Shown: positions 24,459 to 34,029, numbered from the stretch's first letter. The stretch is 48,850 nt of DNA from Mesobacillus maritimus (GCF_019749255.1 NZ_JACWFH010000039.1:1-48850), one strand, 5' to 3'. The notes: generated by a model not told the origin, from the letters alone. Numbers and translations are program-made.

Positions 24459-25493
24459 ATGAAAAAGGGATGGATAAGTTTATTGGTAATGATCTTTTTA
24501 TTCGGAGTAGTGGGCTGCTCTAGCGAAACGGCCAAGCAAAATGAAAAAGCGAACAAGACCAAAGAGATTGAGTTATTGAATGTTTCGTATGACCCGACAA
24601 GGGAGTTATATGAAGAGTTTAACAAAAGATTCGCAGCAGACTGGGAAGAAAAAACAGGACAGAAAGTGAATATTAAGCAGTCACATGGTGGTTCAGGAAA
24701 ACAATCACGCTCCGTTATTGATGGACTCGAAGCCGATGTCGTCACATTAGCGCTAGCTTATGATATTGATGCGATTGCCCAAGCGGGAAAACTGTCCGAG
24801 AATTGGCAACAGGAACTAGAAGACAATAGTTCGCCGTATACTTCAACGATTGTCTTTCTCGTTAGGAAAGGGAATCCAAAAGAAATTAAAGACTGGGATG
24901 ACTTGGTTAATTCAGGAGTTGAGGTCATCACACCAAACCCAAAAACCTCTGGGGGAGCAAGATGGAATTATCTTGCTGCTTGGGGCTATGCGTTAAAACA
25001 AAATAACGGAGATGAACAAAAAGCGCAGGAATTTGTTACGAAGCTGTTTAAAAATGTCCCGGTTCTTGATTCCGGAGCACGTGGGTCTACGACAACCTTT
25101 GTAGAAAGAGGAATTGGAGATGTCTTGATTGCTTGGGAAAACGAAGCGTTCTTAGCGATCAATGAGCTTGGCAAAGACAAATTTGAAATCGTTGTGCCAT
25201 CGATTAGTATTCTGGCAGAGCCTCCGGTTACGGTTGTCGATAAAGTAACGGATAAGCGTGGTACCTCTGAAGTGGCAAAGGCGTATTTAGACTATTTATA
25301 TACAGATGAAGGGCAGGAAATCGCAGCGAAAAATTATTACAGACCACGGTCACAAAAAGTAGCAGAAAAATATGCCGATCAATTTCCAAGCATCGAATTA
25401 ATGAGTATTGATGACCAATTTGGTGGCTGGAAAGAGGCTCAAAAGACTCATTTTGATGACGGGGGAGTCTTTGACCAAATTTATAAACCATAA
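24459..25493 (+). CDS. Sulfate ABC transporter substrate-binding lipoprotein
   Basis: This 344-aa protein has a lipoprotein signal ([16 protein letters not shown], then VVGC at the lipobox). The sulfate-binding family signature follows: [64 protein letters not shown], and [25 protein letters not shown]. It would capture sulfate (possibly thiosulfate) outside the membrane for CysT, CysW and CysA. The ATG at 24459 has AAGGGAG upstream; the longer ORF start at 24435 lies before that site. Confidence 0.93.
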   Translation: MKKGWISLLVMIFLFGVVGCSSETAKQNEKANKTKEIELLNVSYDPTRELYEEFNKRFAADWEEKTGQKVNIKQSHGGSGKQSRSVIDGLEADVVTLALAYDIDAIAQAGKLSENWQQELEDNSSPYTSTIVFLVRKGNPKEIKDWDDLVNSGVEVITPNPKTSGGARWNYLAAWGYALKQNNGDEQKAQEFVTKLFKNVPVLDSGARGSTTTFVERGIGDVLIAWENEAFLAINELGKDKFEIVVPSISILAEPPVTVVDKVTDKRGTSEVAKAYLDYLYTDEGQEIAAKNYYRPRSQKVAEKYADQFPSIELMSIDDQFGGWKEAQKTHFDDGGVFDQIYKP

Positions 25494-25509
25494 GGAAGGA
25501 AGACATAGC

Positions 25510-26352
25510 ATGCGGAACACATCTAAACGCCACCTTTTGCCAGGCTTTGGCATTTCGATGGGATTCACAATGGTTTATCTAAGCTTGATTGTTTTAATTC
25601 CCATCTCCGTTCTTTTTTTAAAAGCATCAACGCTTAGTCTGTCAGACTTTTGGCAAACTGTGAGTGATGAAAGGGTTATAGCTTCATTTAAAGTGACATT
25701 TTCATCGTCCTTGATTGCTGCCTTGGTAAATACCGTTTTTGGAACACTGATTGCTTGGGTGCTGGTGAGGTATCATTTTTGGGGCAAGCGCGTAGTTGAC
25801 GCGCTTGTTGACCTCCCGTTTGCACTGCCAACTGCTGTAGCAGGGATTGCGCTAACAGCGATTTATGCCCCAAATGGGTGGATTGGACAATTTTTTGAAC
25901 CACTAGGAATAAAAATTGCATTTTCTCAGCTGGGAATCACCATTGCGCTAATTTTTATTGGACTGCCATTTGTGGTTCGATCTGTGCAGCCGGTCTTACA
26001 GGATTTTGATGCCCAATATGAAGAAGCGGCATCCACTTTAGGTGCGAATTCTTTTCAAATCTTTATGAAAATTATCCTCCCAGCGATTACCCCTGCGTTA
26101 TTAACGGGTTTTGCCCTGGCGTTTGCCCGAGCACTTGGAGAGTATGGGTCTGTAGTTTTTATCTCAGGAAATATGCCGATGAAAACGGAAATCGTCCCCT
26201 TGCTCATTATTACAAAATTAGAGCAATTCGATTATGCTGGAGCGGCGGCCATTGCAACCGTCATGCTGCTCATCTCCTTTCTTCTATTATTCCTCATTAA
26301 TTTTTGGCAATGGAAACAAGCAAAGAAACATCGAGCCGTTAAGGGAGTTTGA
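25510..26352 (+). CDS. cysT: Sulfate ABC transporter permease CysT
   Basis: The 280-aa product has about six helices and the binding-protein-dependent permease loop, EEAASTLGANSFQIFMKIIL, followed by PAITPALLTGFALAFARALG. Family marks LPFALPTAVAGIALT and GEYGSVVFISGNMP are those of CysT/CysU. AAGGAAGGA lies 9 nt before the ATG at 25510. The longer ORF overlaps the preceding gene and has no site. Confidence 0.93.
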   Translation: MRNTSKRHLLPGFGISMGFTMVYLSLIVLIPISVLFLKASTLSLSDFWQTVSDERVIASFKVTFSSSLIAALVNTVFGTLIAWVLVRYHFWGKRVVDALVDLPFALPTAVAGIALTAIYAPNGWIGQFFEPLGIKIAFSQLGITIALIFIGLPFVVRSVQPVLQDFDAQYEEAASTLGANSFQIFMKIILPAITPALLTGFALAFARALGEYGSVVFISGNMPMKTEIVPLLIITKLEQFDYAGAAAIATVMLLISFLLLFLINFWQWKQAKKHRAVKGV

Positions 26353-26357
26353 TTAGT

Positions 26358-27221
26358 ATGTCAGCAAAAAAATATGAAGAACGTAATGAAAAAAGTAGAG
26401 AGGGAAGACGTTCTCACCTTTTAAGAAAATGGATGTTAATTGGAGTCGCACTAACCTTTTTAGGATTGTTTATTTTTCTGCCTTTAATTGTTGTCTTTTC
26501 TGAAGCCACTAGTAAGGGATTCGAACTGTACCTTCTTGCCCTTACAGAACCAGATGCACTCTCCGCGATTAAGTTAACGTTGATAACAGCTGCAATAGCA
26601 GTCCCTTTGAATACGGTGTTTGGTGTTCTTGCCGCATGGGCGATTGCAAAATTTGAGTTTAAAGGGAAAAACATTTTAATTACGTTAATTGATATTCCAT
26701 TTGCGGTTTCACCGGTGATTGCTGGTCTTGTGTTTGTGCTTTTATTTGGATCCCAAGGTTTATTGGGCCCCTTTTTAGAAGCGAATAATATAAAAGTGAT
26801 TTTTGGTATTCCGGGAATTGTTTTAGCGACGGTGTTTATTACCTTTCCATTTGTTGTCCGCGAGTTAATTCCAATCATGCAGGAGCAAGGCACAGATGAA
26901 GAAGAGGCAGCATTAACGTTAGGAGCAAATGGTTGGCAAATGTTTTTCCGGGTGACACTTCCCAATATCAAATGGGGCTTATTATATGGAATGATCCTTT
27001 GTAACGCCCGAGCAATGGGGGAATTTGGAGCGGTTTCGGTCGTTTCCGGTCACATCAGAGGGTTAACGAATACCCTTCCGCTACATGTTGAAATTTTGTA
27101 CAACGAATACAATTTCACCGCCGCTTTTGCAGTTGCGTCGTTGCTGGCATTGCTTGCGCTTGTAACCCTGGTTATTAAAAGTTTTGTGGAATGGCGGTCG
27201 GAGAAATTGAGATCTGAGTAG
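26358..27221 (+). CDS. cysW: Sulfate ABC transporter permease CysW
   Basis: The 287-aa permease is a partner of CysT, with a charged N-terminal tail, six helices, DIPFAVSPVIAGLVFVLLFG, the EEEAALTLGANGWQMFFRVT ATPase-contact loop, and GEFGAVSVVSGHIRG. AAGGGAG at 26341 lies 10 nt before the ATG at 26358. It starts 5 bp after the CysT stop. Confidence 0.93.
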   Translation: MSAKKYEERNEKSREGRRSHLLRKWMLIGVALTFLGLFIFLPLIVVFSEATSKGFELYLLALTEPDALSAIKLTLITAAIAVPLNTVFGVLAAWAIAKFEFKGKNILITLIDIPFAVSPVIAGLVFVLLFGSQGLLGPFLEANNIKVIFGIPGIVLATVFITFPFVVRELIPIMQEQGTDEEEAALTLGANGWQMFFRVTLPNIKWGLLYGMILCNARAMGEFGAVSVVSGHIRGLTNTLPLHVEILYNEYNFTAAFAVASLLALLALVTLVIKSFVEWRSEKLRSE

Positions 27222-27268
27222 CTTAGGTGAACCAAGAGGAAATTGGAACAATCAAGGAGGTTGAAATA

Positions 27269-28342
27269 ATGGGGATTTCGATAAACGGTGTGTCAAAAAA
27301 ATTTCATTCGTTTCAAGCTGTGGATCAGATCAATCTTACTATTCCTACAGGGGATTTCGTTGCCTTGTTAGGACCATCGGGTTCTGGAAAGACCACGCTT
27401 TTACGATTGATAGCAGGATTGGAGCTTCCGAATTCTGGTCAGATTTTGTTTAATGACTTGGATTATACAAATAAAAATGTAAAAGAACGAAAAGTTGGCT
27501 TTGTTTTTCAGCATTACGCCTTGTTTAAACATATGACGATTTTTGAAAATATTGCCTTCGGGCTAAAAGTCCGCCCCCGCAAATTTAGGCCTTCTAAACA
27601 AGAAATAAAGAAAAAGGTCTATGAACTTTTAGAGCTTGTACAACTTAAAGAAGTCGCCAATCGGTACCCTTCCCAGCTATCCGGAGGACAACGGCAAAGA
27701 ATTGCCTTAGCAAGAGCCCTTGCAGTAGATCCGGAAGTGCTATTACTGGATGAACCATTTGGTGCATTAGATGCAAAAGTAAGGCAGGAGCTCAGGATCT
27801 GGTTAAGGGAACTTCATCAAAAAATGAATATTACCACAATCTTTGTTACGCATGATCAAGAAGAAGCACTAGAAATGGCGGATACCATTGTGGTGATGAA
27901 TCAAGGAAAGGTTGAACAAATTGGTACCCCACAACAGGTGTATGATCGTCCTAAAAACGCTTTTGTTTATAGCTTTTTAGGAAGGGTGAATGAATTCAGG
28001 GGCGAAGCATTGGGTACTGTTAAGGATGGGTGCCATCTTTCCGACAACTATGTGGGGTATTTAAGACCGCACGAAGTTCATTTAAGTACAATCGCTTCGG
28101 ATAATAGTCTTCCAGTTGAGGTGTTTCATGTGCATAGTGTTGGGGCGTCTGTGCGTATTGAGATAAAACGACTCGACAATGATACCTTAATTGAAGCAGA
28201 ACTGAGCGCTGATGAATATCGAAGGATTGGTCCCTTTTATAAAGGAGATAGGTTATACGCCAATTGTGATTCTATAGTTGTTTTTCAACATCAACATATT
28301 CTCGAAGATAGTCTACCAAAGACAGTGGCTAGTACGATTTGA
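27269..28342 (+). CDS. cysA: Sulfate ABC transporter ATP-binding protein CysA
   Basis: This 357-aa ATPase shows Walker [15 protein letters not shown]-loop [13 protein letters not shown], signature [16 protein letters not shown] and Walker [16 protein letters not shown], then [14 protein letters not shown]. The C-terminal ~110 residues form the regulatory TOBE-like domain of CysA ([10 protein letters not shown]). AAGGAGGT lies 7 nt before the ATG at 27269. It is the last gene of the locus and is closed by the terminator at 28388. Confidence 0.94.
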   Translation: MGISINGVSKKFHSFQAVDQINLTIPTGDFVALLGPSGSGKTTLLRLIAGLELPNSGQILFNDLDYTNKNVKERKVGFVFQHYALFKHMTIFENIAFGLKVRPRKFRPSKQEIKKKVYELLELVQLKEVANRYPSQLSGGQRQRIALARALAVDPEVLLLDEPFGALDAKVRQELRIWLRELHQKMNITTIFVTHDQEEALEMADTIVVMNQGKVEQIGTPQQVYDRPKNAFVYSFLGRVNEFRGEALGTVKDGCHLSDNYVGYLRPHEVHLSTIASDNSLPVEVFHVHSVGASVRIEIKRLDNDTLIEAELSADEYRRIGPFYKGDRLYANCDSIVVFQHQHILEDSLPKTVASTI

Positions 28343-28387
28343 TGAGTGTCTACATGTTCCACACAGAAATGAATAGTTAAACAAATG

Positions 28388-28411
28388 CCAGCTATTGCTG
28401 GTTTTTTTTTT
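28388..28411 (+). terminator. Terminator of the sulfate operon
   Basis: CCAGC and GCTGG form a short stem with a 4-nt loop, followed by ten T. Confidence 0.88.
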
Positions 28412-28551
28412 GTTCTGTTTTTGGCGCTCCTCTGACTTGTTTTACAAGAAAAACAGAACAAACATTCTTAGAAACTATTTCATTATCACAAAAAGTATTA
28501 TAGAATAAGTTTCTGAAGTAGTCGAAAGTTTATGGGTAGGGGTTGACGAAC

Positions 28552-29178
28552 ATGAATGGAACAGCGCATATGTTGATTGGAGCAGGAGTTGGTTTTGTTG
28601 CGGCGAATAGCTATCAAACCGATCCGACCACAACATTATTATTCGTAGGAGTAGGAGCAGTGTCAGGGTTAATGCCAGATATTGATATTGATGGGAAGCT
28701 AACCAATCGAATTACTTTCTCTCATAAAATGATTCAATATATTGCTCAATTAATTGGCTTCCTGATGATGATTTATAGTTACATAGAAGGTTCAGGAAAA
28801 GAAAAATGGGTAGGGATAGCAGTCGGAATCGCGATTTTGTTTATTTCAACTAAGATTACCCAAAGGCGGATGCTGACCGTTACAGGAGTTGGCGTTCTGA
28901 TTGGTGGAATCTCATTGCAAGAACCTTGGCTTCTTTTATTAGGCGTTTTTATCATGATTGCATCGTTTGTTCCACATCGAAGTTATACTCATTCCCTTTT
29001 AGGATTGATCCTGTTTGGGGTCATTGCTCATTTATTTGAGCAATCGATTGGGATAGAAGGTGTGTACAAGGTGGCCGTTGCAGCATATGCAAGCCATCTA
29101 ATTGCAGATATGAAGTTCCTGCCGTTTAATCGAAGAGGTGTTAAATTATTTCTCCCACTAACGTCAAAAGAAATCTAG
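28552..29178 (+). CDS. YdjM-type membrane-bound putative metal-dependent hydrolase
   Basis: The 208-aa membrane protein carries the YdjM family marks: an N-terminal GTAHMLIGAGVG, GLMPDIDIDG with the Asp pair, VPHRSYTHSLLGLILFG with the His cluster, and ASHLIADMKF. About five hydrophobic segments separate them. His and Asp residues suggest a metal site, but no reaction is established. The ATG at 28552 has TAGGGGT 8 nt upstream. Monocistronic. Confidence 0.85.
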   Translation: MNGTAHMLIGAGVGFVAANSYQTDPTTTLLFVGVGAVSGLMPDIDIDGKLTNRITFSHKMIQYIAQLIGFLMMIYSYIEGSGKEKWVGIAVGIAILFISTKITQRRMLTVTGVGVLIGGISLQEPWLLLLGVFIMIASFVPHRSYTHSLLGLILFGVIAHLFEQSIGIEGVYKVAVAAYASHLIADMKFLPFNRRGVKLFLPLTSKEI

Positions 29179-29210
29179 TACAAGTGTAAGGATGCACGCC
29201 TTGCCCCGAG

Positions 29211-29249
29211 GAAAAGGACTTTTGCTTTGGCATCGTCCTTTTCTTTTTT
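29211..29249 (+). terminator. Terminator of the YdjM-type gene
   Basis: GAAAAGGAC (29211-29219) pairs with GTCCTTTTC (29235-29243) and is followed by TTTTTT. Confidence 0.85.
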
Positions 29250-29340
29250 GCTATCCATAGCATCAGTTAAAAGCGATTTATAGCAAAAAAGGAGTAGGAG
29301 AGTGTACCTGATTAATTGATTTTCCGCTTTAATTGTAAAG

Positions 29341-29395
29341 TTTCGTAAGAACAAAGGGGGAATTTTGTTCACACAATCTTTACGAAGCTATAAAA
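29341..29395. promoter_or_regulatory. Nested inverted repeats before the second glycerophosphodiesterase
   Basis: TTTCGTAA (29341) pairs with TTTACGAA (29379-29386), and inside it GAACAAA (29349) pairs with TTTTGTTC (29363-29370). TTCACA at 29368, TTTACG at 29379 and ATAAAA at 29390 lie 11 bp apart, which recalls the spacing of PhoP boxes, although the hexamers match poorly. A regulatory role is likely; the regulator is not known. Confidence 0.4.
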
Positions 29396-29469
29396 CTAGC
29401 TACATTCCCATTCAACATCTCTTTACTAGAATAGAGTTTGAATACATATTCTGATAGGAGATGGTAGAA

Positions 29470-30300
29470 ATGAACAAAAAATTATTATTAGGAACAGGGG
29501 TAGTGTTTTCTTTGTTATTTAGTCCGTTCAATGGAGCGTTTGCGCAAGAACCAACGGTGGGGGAAAGAAAACAGGTGGATAATGTTGCCCATCGTGGGGC
29601 AACCGCGTATGCCCCAGAAAATACAATTGCCGCTTTTGACCTAGCTGTACAGATGAAAGCAGACTACATTGAAATCGATGTGCAACGGAGCAAAGATGGG
29701 GAGTTAGTAGTAATTCATGATACAACGGTCAATCGCACAACAGATGGAACAGGAAAAGTAGGAGATTTAACGTTTGAACAGTTGAGAAATCTTGATGCCG
29801 GGAGTTGGAAAGGGAAGGAATTTACAGGCGAGCTAATCCCTACATTTGAAGAGATTTTGGATCGTTACCGTGGGAAGGTGGGAATTTTAATTGAGTTAAA
29901 AGCCCCAGAGCTTTACCCTGGGGTGGAAGAACAAGTGGCAGAGTCAATAAAAAAGCGGAATCTTGATAAACCAAAAAATGAAAAAATTATTATTCAATCG
30001 TTTAATTTTGAATCCATGAAAAAAATGAATAAGTTGCTTCCGACTGTTCCAATTGGTGTATTAACTTCTAACACTGCGCATACAACACCGGAAGCTTTAC
30101 AAGAGTTTTCAACGTATGCAGATTGGTTTAATCCTAGCTATGGGATTGTAACGAAGGAATTGGTAAATCAAGTTCATGCAAATGGGATGCAAATCGGATC
30201 ATGGACCGTCCGCAGTCAAGAAGCAGCAGACTTCCTGTTTGAAATGGGAGTCGATGCAATTATTTCCGATTATCCTGATTATGTTGATCCGAGAAACTAA
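29470..30300 (+). CDS. Secreted glycerophosphodiester phosphodiesterase (second copy)
   Basis: The 276-aa GDPD paralogue of the protein at 5745 has a clear signal peptide (MNKKLLLGTGVVFSLLF, likely cut after AFA) and the full motifs: AHRGATAYAPENT, YIEIDVQRSKDG, VIHDTTVNRTTDGTG, LIELKAPE and IISDYP at the end. The ATG at 29470 has TAGGAG 9 nt upstream; the ATG at 29461 abuts it. It would release glycerol-3-phosphate from deacylated phospholipids or teichoic-acid precursors outside the cell. Confidence 0.92.
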   Translation: MNKKLLLGTGVVFSLLFSPFNGAFAQEPTVGERKQVDNVAHRGATAYAPENTIAAFDLAVQMKADYIEIDVQRSKDGELVVIHDTTVNRTTDGTGKVGDLTFEQLRNLDAGSWKGKEFTGELIPTFEEILDRYRGKVGILIELKAPELYPGVEEQVAESIKKRNLDKPKNEKIIIQSFNFESMKKMNKLLPTVPIGVLTSNTAHTTPEALQEFSTYADWFNPSYGIVTKELVNQVHANGMQIGSWTVRSQEAADFLFEMGVDAIISDYPDYVDPRN

Positions 30301-30311
30301 AAGTATATCAA

Positions 30312-30350
30312 AAGCAAACTCAGCTTAGAGGTAGTCGAGTTTGCTTTTTT
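30312..30350. terminator. Terminator between convergent genes
   Basis: AAGCAAACTC (30312-30321) pairs with GAGTTTGCTT (30337-30346) and is followed by TTTT. A short A-rich stretch on the other side may allow it to serve the minus-strand gene as well. Confidence 0.88.
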
Positions 30351-30380
30351 ATGTTCAGTGGCATTCATTGGTATGATACA

Positions 30381-31160
30381 TCATTCAAAAATTTTATTAA
30401 AATAGGTCGCGGCTTCTATCATTCTCGGTCCATACCAAAACATCTCCCCGTCAAGGATAACTGTTTTCACTTCTGGCAAAAACGCAGACATTTCGGTTAT
30501 GTGCTTTTCTTTAAAAGGAAAAGGCTCGGTTGCTAAAAATAGATAATCCAGTTTCGCATGTTGAAAATCTTCCTCCGTGACAATAGGGTATCTTCCTTCA
30601 TACATGCTAAACGCATTTTCAAAGCCTAATAGGGTTAACAGAGAACTGATATAGGTATTGTTTCCTGCAACCATATAAGGTTTCCTCCATATGACATAAG
30701 CCACTCTTTTTTCTTGAAAACTTGGGAGGCCTTTGAATCCTAATTGAATCGTGCGAAGCAAATGGTTAGCTTCAAGTTTCCGATTGGTTACCTCACCTAA
30801 GTCCTTAATCATTTTGAAAGCAGTTTGAACAGAGTCAACTTCCGCGACAAAGACTGGAAACTCTTTTTCAAGAAGTTCAACAATCTCCTTCGTGTTTTCC
30901 TCTTTCTCAGCGAAAATTAAATCTGGTTTCAACGCTCTAATTTTATCAAGGTGGATGTCTTTCGTTCCACCAACAATCATTGCTAGGTCCACCTTGTTTT
31001 TAGGATGGATGCAATATCGTGTCCTACCCACCATTTCCATTTCCAACCCCAACGAATAAAGCGTATCGGTGACGCCAGGAGCTAATGAAACAATTCGTTT
31101 AGGTGGATAGGAGTATTCAACCGAGCGGTGTAGATGGTCCATGACCAACTTCTTTGTCAT
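30381..31160 (-). CDS. BtuF-like helical-backbone metal receptor without signal peptide
   Basis: This 259-aa protein has the fold of cobalamin/iron-siderophore binding proteins: RIVSLAPGVTDTLYSLGLE, IVGGTKDIHLDKIRALKPDL, IFAEKEENTKE, and LLTLLGFENAF. Normal members are lipoproteins, but this one starts MTKKLVMDHLHRSVEYSYPP with no signal sequence, and no permease or ATPase gene lies nearby. A cytosolic role is therefore likely. The start at 31160 has a good site (GGAGGG on the minus strand). Confidence 0.82.
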   Translation of the reverse strand: MTKKLVMDHLHRSVEYSYPPKRIVSLAPGVTDTLYSLGLEMEMVGRTRYCIHPKNKVDLAMIVGGTKDIHLDKIRALKPDLIFAEKEENTKEIVELLEKEFPVFVAEVDSVQTAFKMIKDLGEVTNRKLEANHLLRTIQLGFKGLPSFQEKRVAYVIWRKPYMVAGNNTYISSLLTLLGFENAFSMYEGRYPIVTEEDFQHAKLDYLFLATEPFPFKEKHITEMSAFLPEVKTVILDGEMFWYGPRMIEAATYFNKIFE

Positions 31161-31295
31161 AAAGTCCCTCCTGTCCTGTACAAGATAAAATCCTTCATGT
31201 AAGTCTAGTAATATCTAATTTATAATATAATGGTCATGAATAAAAGATTGTTTTCGTAATAATGAAATAAATAATGGCTGTAGAGAGGAAATAAA

Positions 31296-31745
31296 ATGGG
31301 GAAAAAAATAACAAACGGAAAGAAAAATAAAAATCGATCTAGGAAGGAAATATTTGGAGGGTTATGTTGGAGGATTTTCCCTTTCCTTTTTTTTATACTA
31401 GCAATTGCCTATATAGCGGTTCTCGGGAACGGATACAAAATGTTTGAAAAACTAGGCTGGAATCCTAATATTGTACTGTTTATCCGTTATCTCGACAACC
31501 TTCTCCTTATGCTTATACCACTCACAATCGCTCTTGTTCTCTTATGGAAATATATCCAAACATGGAAAACATGGGTGAAAGAGGTCGAAAAAACATCAAT
31601 GAAAAGCAGGACAACGGAGATTTTATGGCGCAGCGTCATCTTTCTCGTCCCTTCCTGTATCCTAATCCTTGTAGCCATTCAGTTAGGACTCGGTATGCTT
31701 CAATCTCCTGATAGTTATTGGAAAGAAGAGTGGGACTTAAAATAA
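31296..31745 (+). CDS. Membrane protein of unknown function
   Basis: This 149-aa protein has a very basic N-terminus (KKITNGKKNKNRSRKE), then three hydrophobic helices (about residues 28-48, 66-87 and 112-132) and a short acidic tail. GAGAGGAA lies before the ATG. No family was recognised. It stands alone with its own terminator. Confidence 0.65.
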   Translation: MGKKITNGKKNKNRSRKEIFGGLCWRIFPFLFFILAIAYIAVLGNGYKMFEKLGWNPNIVLFIRYLDNLLLMLIPLTIALVLLWKYIQTWKTWVKEVEKTSMKSRTTEILWRSVIFLVPSCILILVAIQLGLGMLQSPDSYWKEEWDLK

Positions 31746-31768
31746 TTTATTTCCATTGAAACGACAGC

Positions 31769-31800
31769 CACAAAGCGGCTTTCTGCTTAGTGTTTTTTTT
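31769..31800 (+). terminator. Terminator of the membrane protein gene
   Basis: CACAAAGC and GCTTAGTG pair with one mismatch around an 8-nt loop and are followed by eight T. Confidence 0.8.
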
Positions 31801-32095
31801 CTTGAGTTAATTTGTTTCCTAAAGAAGGAACCGAATTTATGCAATAAGGTTTTTTAATCAATTAAGATTCGTAGGCTTGTAACTTACGGAAATATTTTGG
31901 CATAAATTGTATATATCAGGGTATTAATCATGTAAAGGTGGAAAAGTTGTTAGTTTGACTTTCTATATTTTGATGGCTTACGGTAGGCTGTCATCCATGC
32001 TAAAATAGATAGACTATTCAACTTCGAGGTGCTTTAGGTAGACTAATAGGTGAATAGAATGCTGATTTTTCAATACTGGTAGGTGTTTTTTCAAC
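31801..32095. other. Intergenic region, nothing recognised
   Basis: A+T-rich sequence upstream of the GDSL hydrolase gene. No ORF with a ribosome site and no strong hairpin was seen; the promoter of the next gene presumably lies here. Confidence 0.4.
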
Positions 32096-33118
32096 ATGCG
32101 TAGACAGAAAAAAATAATAATCATAGCTAGTCTGCTATTACTGGGCCTTTTTGTATATCTATTTTTTCATTCGACTCAAACTGAGCAAGTAAGTGTTGAA
32201 ACTTATGACTCGGTGTGGTTACAGCACATCGAAAATGCTCCTAGCTTGAATCAAAAGGAAGAACAAAGGCTGATGTCAGATGATTCTACAAGTGGAGAGG
32301 AAGGTAAACTAAAATCTTCTGATGAAAACAGTAAACGAACGATAACAGAAGAAATCAAAGAAAAGATAAGAGAAGCCGTGGAGGGCACAATCAATCTTTT
32401 CAAAAAAGATTTGAAGATTGTTGCAATTGGTGATTCGCTTACCCAAGGTGTAGGAGATGAAACAGAGAGTGGCGGCTATGTTGGCATCTTAAACAATACA
32501 TTTGAAGACAACAACTTAAATATAAAAATAGAAAACTATGGTAAGAAAGGTAACCGAACGGACCAATTACTAAAACGGCTGGAGAAAGAAGAGATAGTTG
32601 CTTCCATCAGCAAGGCCGACCTTGTGTTCATTACGATTGGTGCGAATGATATTATGAAGGTGGTCAAAAGTAATTTTACCAATCTAAAGTTAGAGCTTTT
32701 CGAAGAGGAAAGACTCGATTATATAGAGCGGTTAAAAGCCATCTTTGATAAAATTAATGAAATAAATCCAGACACACAAATTTATTTAATTGGATTTTAT
32801 AATCCTTTTGAACTCTATTTTGAGGATATAGAGGAATTGGCTTTAATTATGAATAGGTGGAATGAAGCAGGTAGGTTAGTTACTGAGGAATATGAGAATG
32901 TCAATTATATTCCGGTTGCAGACTTGTTTAGTCAGCGCACCATTGAGCTATTAGCCGATGATTATTTTCACCCCAATACTACCGGATACAAATTAATGGC
33001 AAAGCGGGTGTTGGAAAACGTGGATGAAGTGAGCATTGAAACCGAGATTACTACGGAATCAACGGCAGAAAGTGAGAGTTCCACACAACAGGAAACGACT
33101 ACCGAAGAGTTTGAATAA
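32096..33118 (+). CDS. SGNH/GDSL-family hydrolase (YpmR-like), membrane-anchored
   Basis: The 340-aa protein has an N-terminal membrane anchor (about residues 6-23), a linker, then the SGNH blocks: VAIGDSLTQGVGDE (nucleophile Ser), NYGKKGNRTDQLLKRL, FITIGANDIMKV, and DDYFHPNTTGYKLMAKR with the catalytic Asp-His pair. It ends in a Ser/Thr/Glu-rich tail (TTESTAESESSTQQE) not needed for the fold. Bacillus YpmR-type enzymes are extracellular esterases or lipases. GGTAGGTG precedes the ATG at 10 nt. Confidence 0.88.
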   Translation: MRRQKKIIIIASLLLLGLFVYLFFHSTQTEQVSVETYDSVWLQHIENAPSLNQKEEQRLMSDDSTSGEEGKLKSSDENSKRTITEEIKEKIREAVEGTINLFKKDLKIVAIGDSLTQGVGDETESGGYVGILNNTFEDNNLNIKIENYGKKGNRTDQLLKRLEKEEIVASISKADLVFITIGANDIMKVVKSNFTNLKLELFEEERLDYIERLKAIFDKINEINPDTQIYLIGFYNPFELYFEDIEELALIMNRWNEAGRLVTEEYENVNYIPVADLFSQRTIELLADDYFHPNTTGYKLMAKRVLENVDEVSIETEITTESTAESESSTQQETTTEEFE

Positions 33119-33130
33119 CAGGCGGTATTA

Positions 33131-33172
33131 AAGGGGAGGGAGTTCAAAAACTTGAACAATCTTCCCTTTTTT
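33131..33172 (+). terminator. Terminator of the GDSL hydrolase gene
   Basis: GGGAGGGAGTTC pairs imperfectly with GAACAATCTTCCC and is followed by TTTTTT. Confidence 0.78.
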
Positions 33173-33251
33173 CATGTTTATAAAGGTGGATATTTCGAAA
33201 CACATCGTTCACACAAAATCCCTCAAAACACTTAAAGCGAGTCATTCTGCA

Positions 33252-33824
33252 CTAGCTTTGGTAATCTAATTCATCAAGCGACCATACATCCGCTATCTGG
33301 AGGGAATCGCCAGAAAAAATACAATATAAGTCAGAACCATTAGGATGTTGCTCTCGGTTTTGTATCACCAAACCATCGTAACCTTGATTAAGTAGGTGCT
33401 GGCGGAATTTATAATTCGCTTCGTCCTTATTCAACAATATTGCCTTATCTCTCCAAGTTCGCTTCCTTTTCTGTGATCCTAAGTAATCACAAAACACATC
33501 CCGGTCTTCCAAAAATAACTCATAGGAGTTCTGCCCCATATATGCTTCATATTTCTTCAGAGTCGGTTCGTCAATAAAGACTTTATAAACATATCCAGTA
33601 ACAGGCTTGTCAATTTGCACCATTTTAGGCTCGCCATCTTCCCAATACTCAGTTTGTGATTTTTCAATCACGGTCTCAATGCCGACGGCGTAAGGCTTTG
33701 CTGATTGGATGTCAGAAGTGAACCAAAATCCAATGGTATTAATGTCGTCTTTATGTAGAGGTTGAGCGAGATAATCTTTATGAAAATGATTAAATTTACG
33801 AATAGTACCATGATAAAAAATCAT
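33252..33824 (-). CDS. ADP-ribosyltransferase-fold protein (ART-PolyVal-like)
   Basis: The 190-aa protein begins MIFYHGTIRKFNHF, followed by GFWFTSDIQSAKPYA and a C-terminal QGYDGLVIQNREQHPNGSDL. The order H-G-T, then a Y/F-rich FT..s.A..YA strand, then GYDGLVI, is that of the ART/PARP-like fold found in phage polyvalent proteins and some toxins. The catalytic Glu is not obvious from sequence alone. GGGAGGG lies before the ATG. No antitoxin-like partner or secretion signal is adjacent. Activity is inferred from fold only. Confidence 0.6.
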   Translation of the reverse strand: MIFYHGTIRKFNHFHKDYLAQPLHKDDINTIGFWFTSDIQSAKPYAVGIETVIEKSQTEYWEDGEPKMVQIDKPVTGYVYKVFIDEPTLKKYEAYMGQNSYELFLEDRDVFCDYLGSQKRKRTWRDKAILLNKDEANYKFRQHLLNQGYDGLVIQNREQHPNGSDLYCIFSGDSLQIADVWSLDELDYQS

Positions 33825-34029
33825 ATGTATGCCCTCCCATCTATAGGATATCCCAATTTTCGCTTGTTCATTTTCGGTTCGTGTCGAAAGTTATTTAAAG
33901 ATTTTAGCGAATGTTGTATGATTTATCAATGGGACGAGTAGGGGCAAAAAAATCTATGAAACTATCAGATAAGAAGTATAGTTTAGTAGCATCTTCAAGT
34001 CTTAAATTTCTAAGGAAGTGCATAAAGAA

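Noticed and set aside
26414-26971. 185-codon minus-strand frame inside cysW
   Set aside because: Antisense shadow of a well-matched permease gene, with no ribosome site and no recognisable domain.
29368-29395. PhoP boxes upstream of the second glycerophosphodiesterase
   Set aside because: The 11-bp spacing is suggestive, but the hexamers TTCACA, TTTACG and ATAAAA fit the TTAACA-type consensus too poorly to call.
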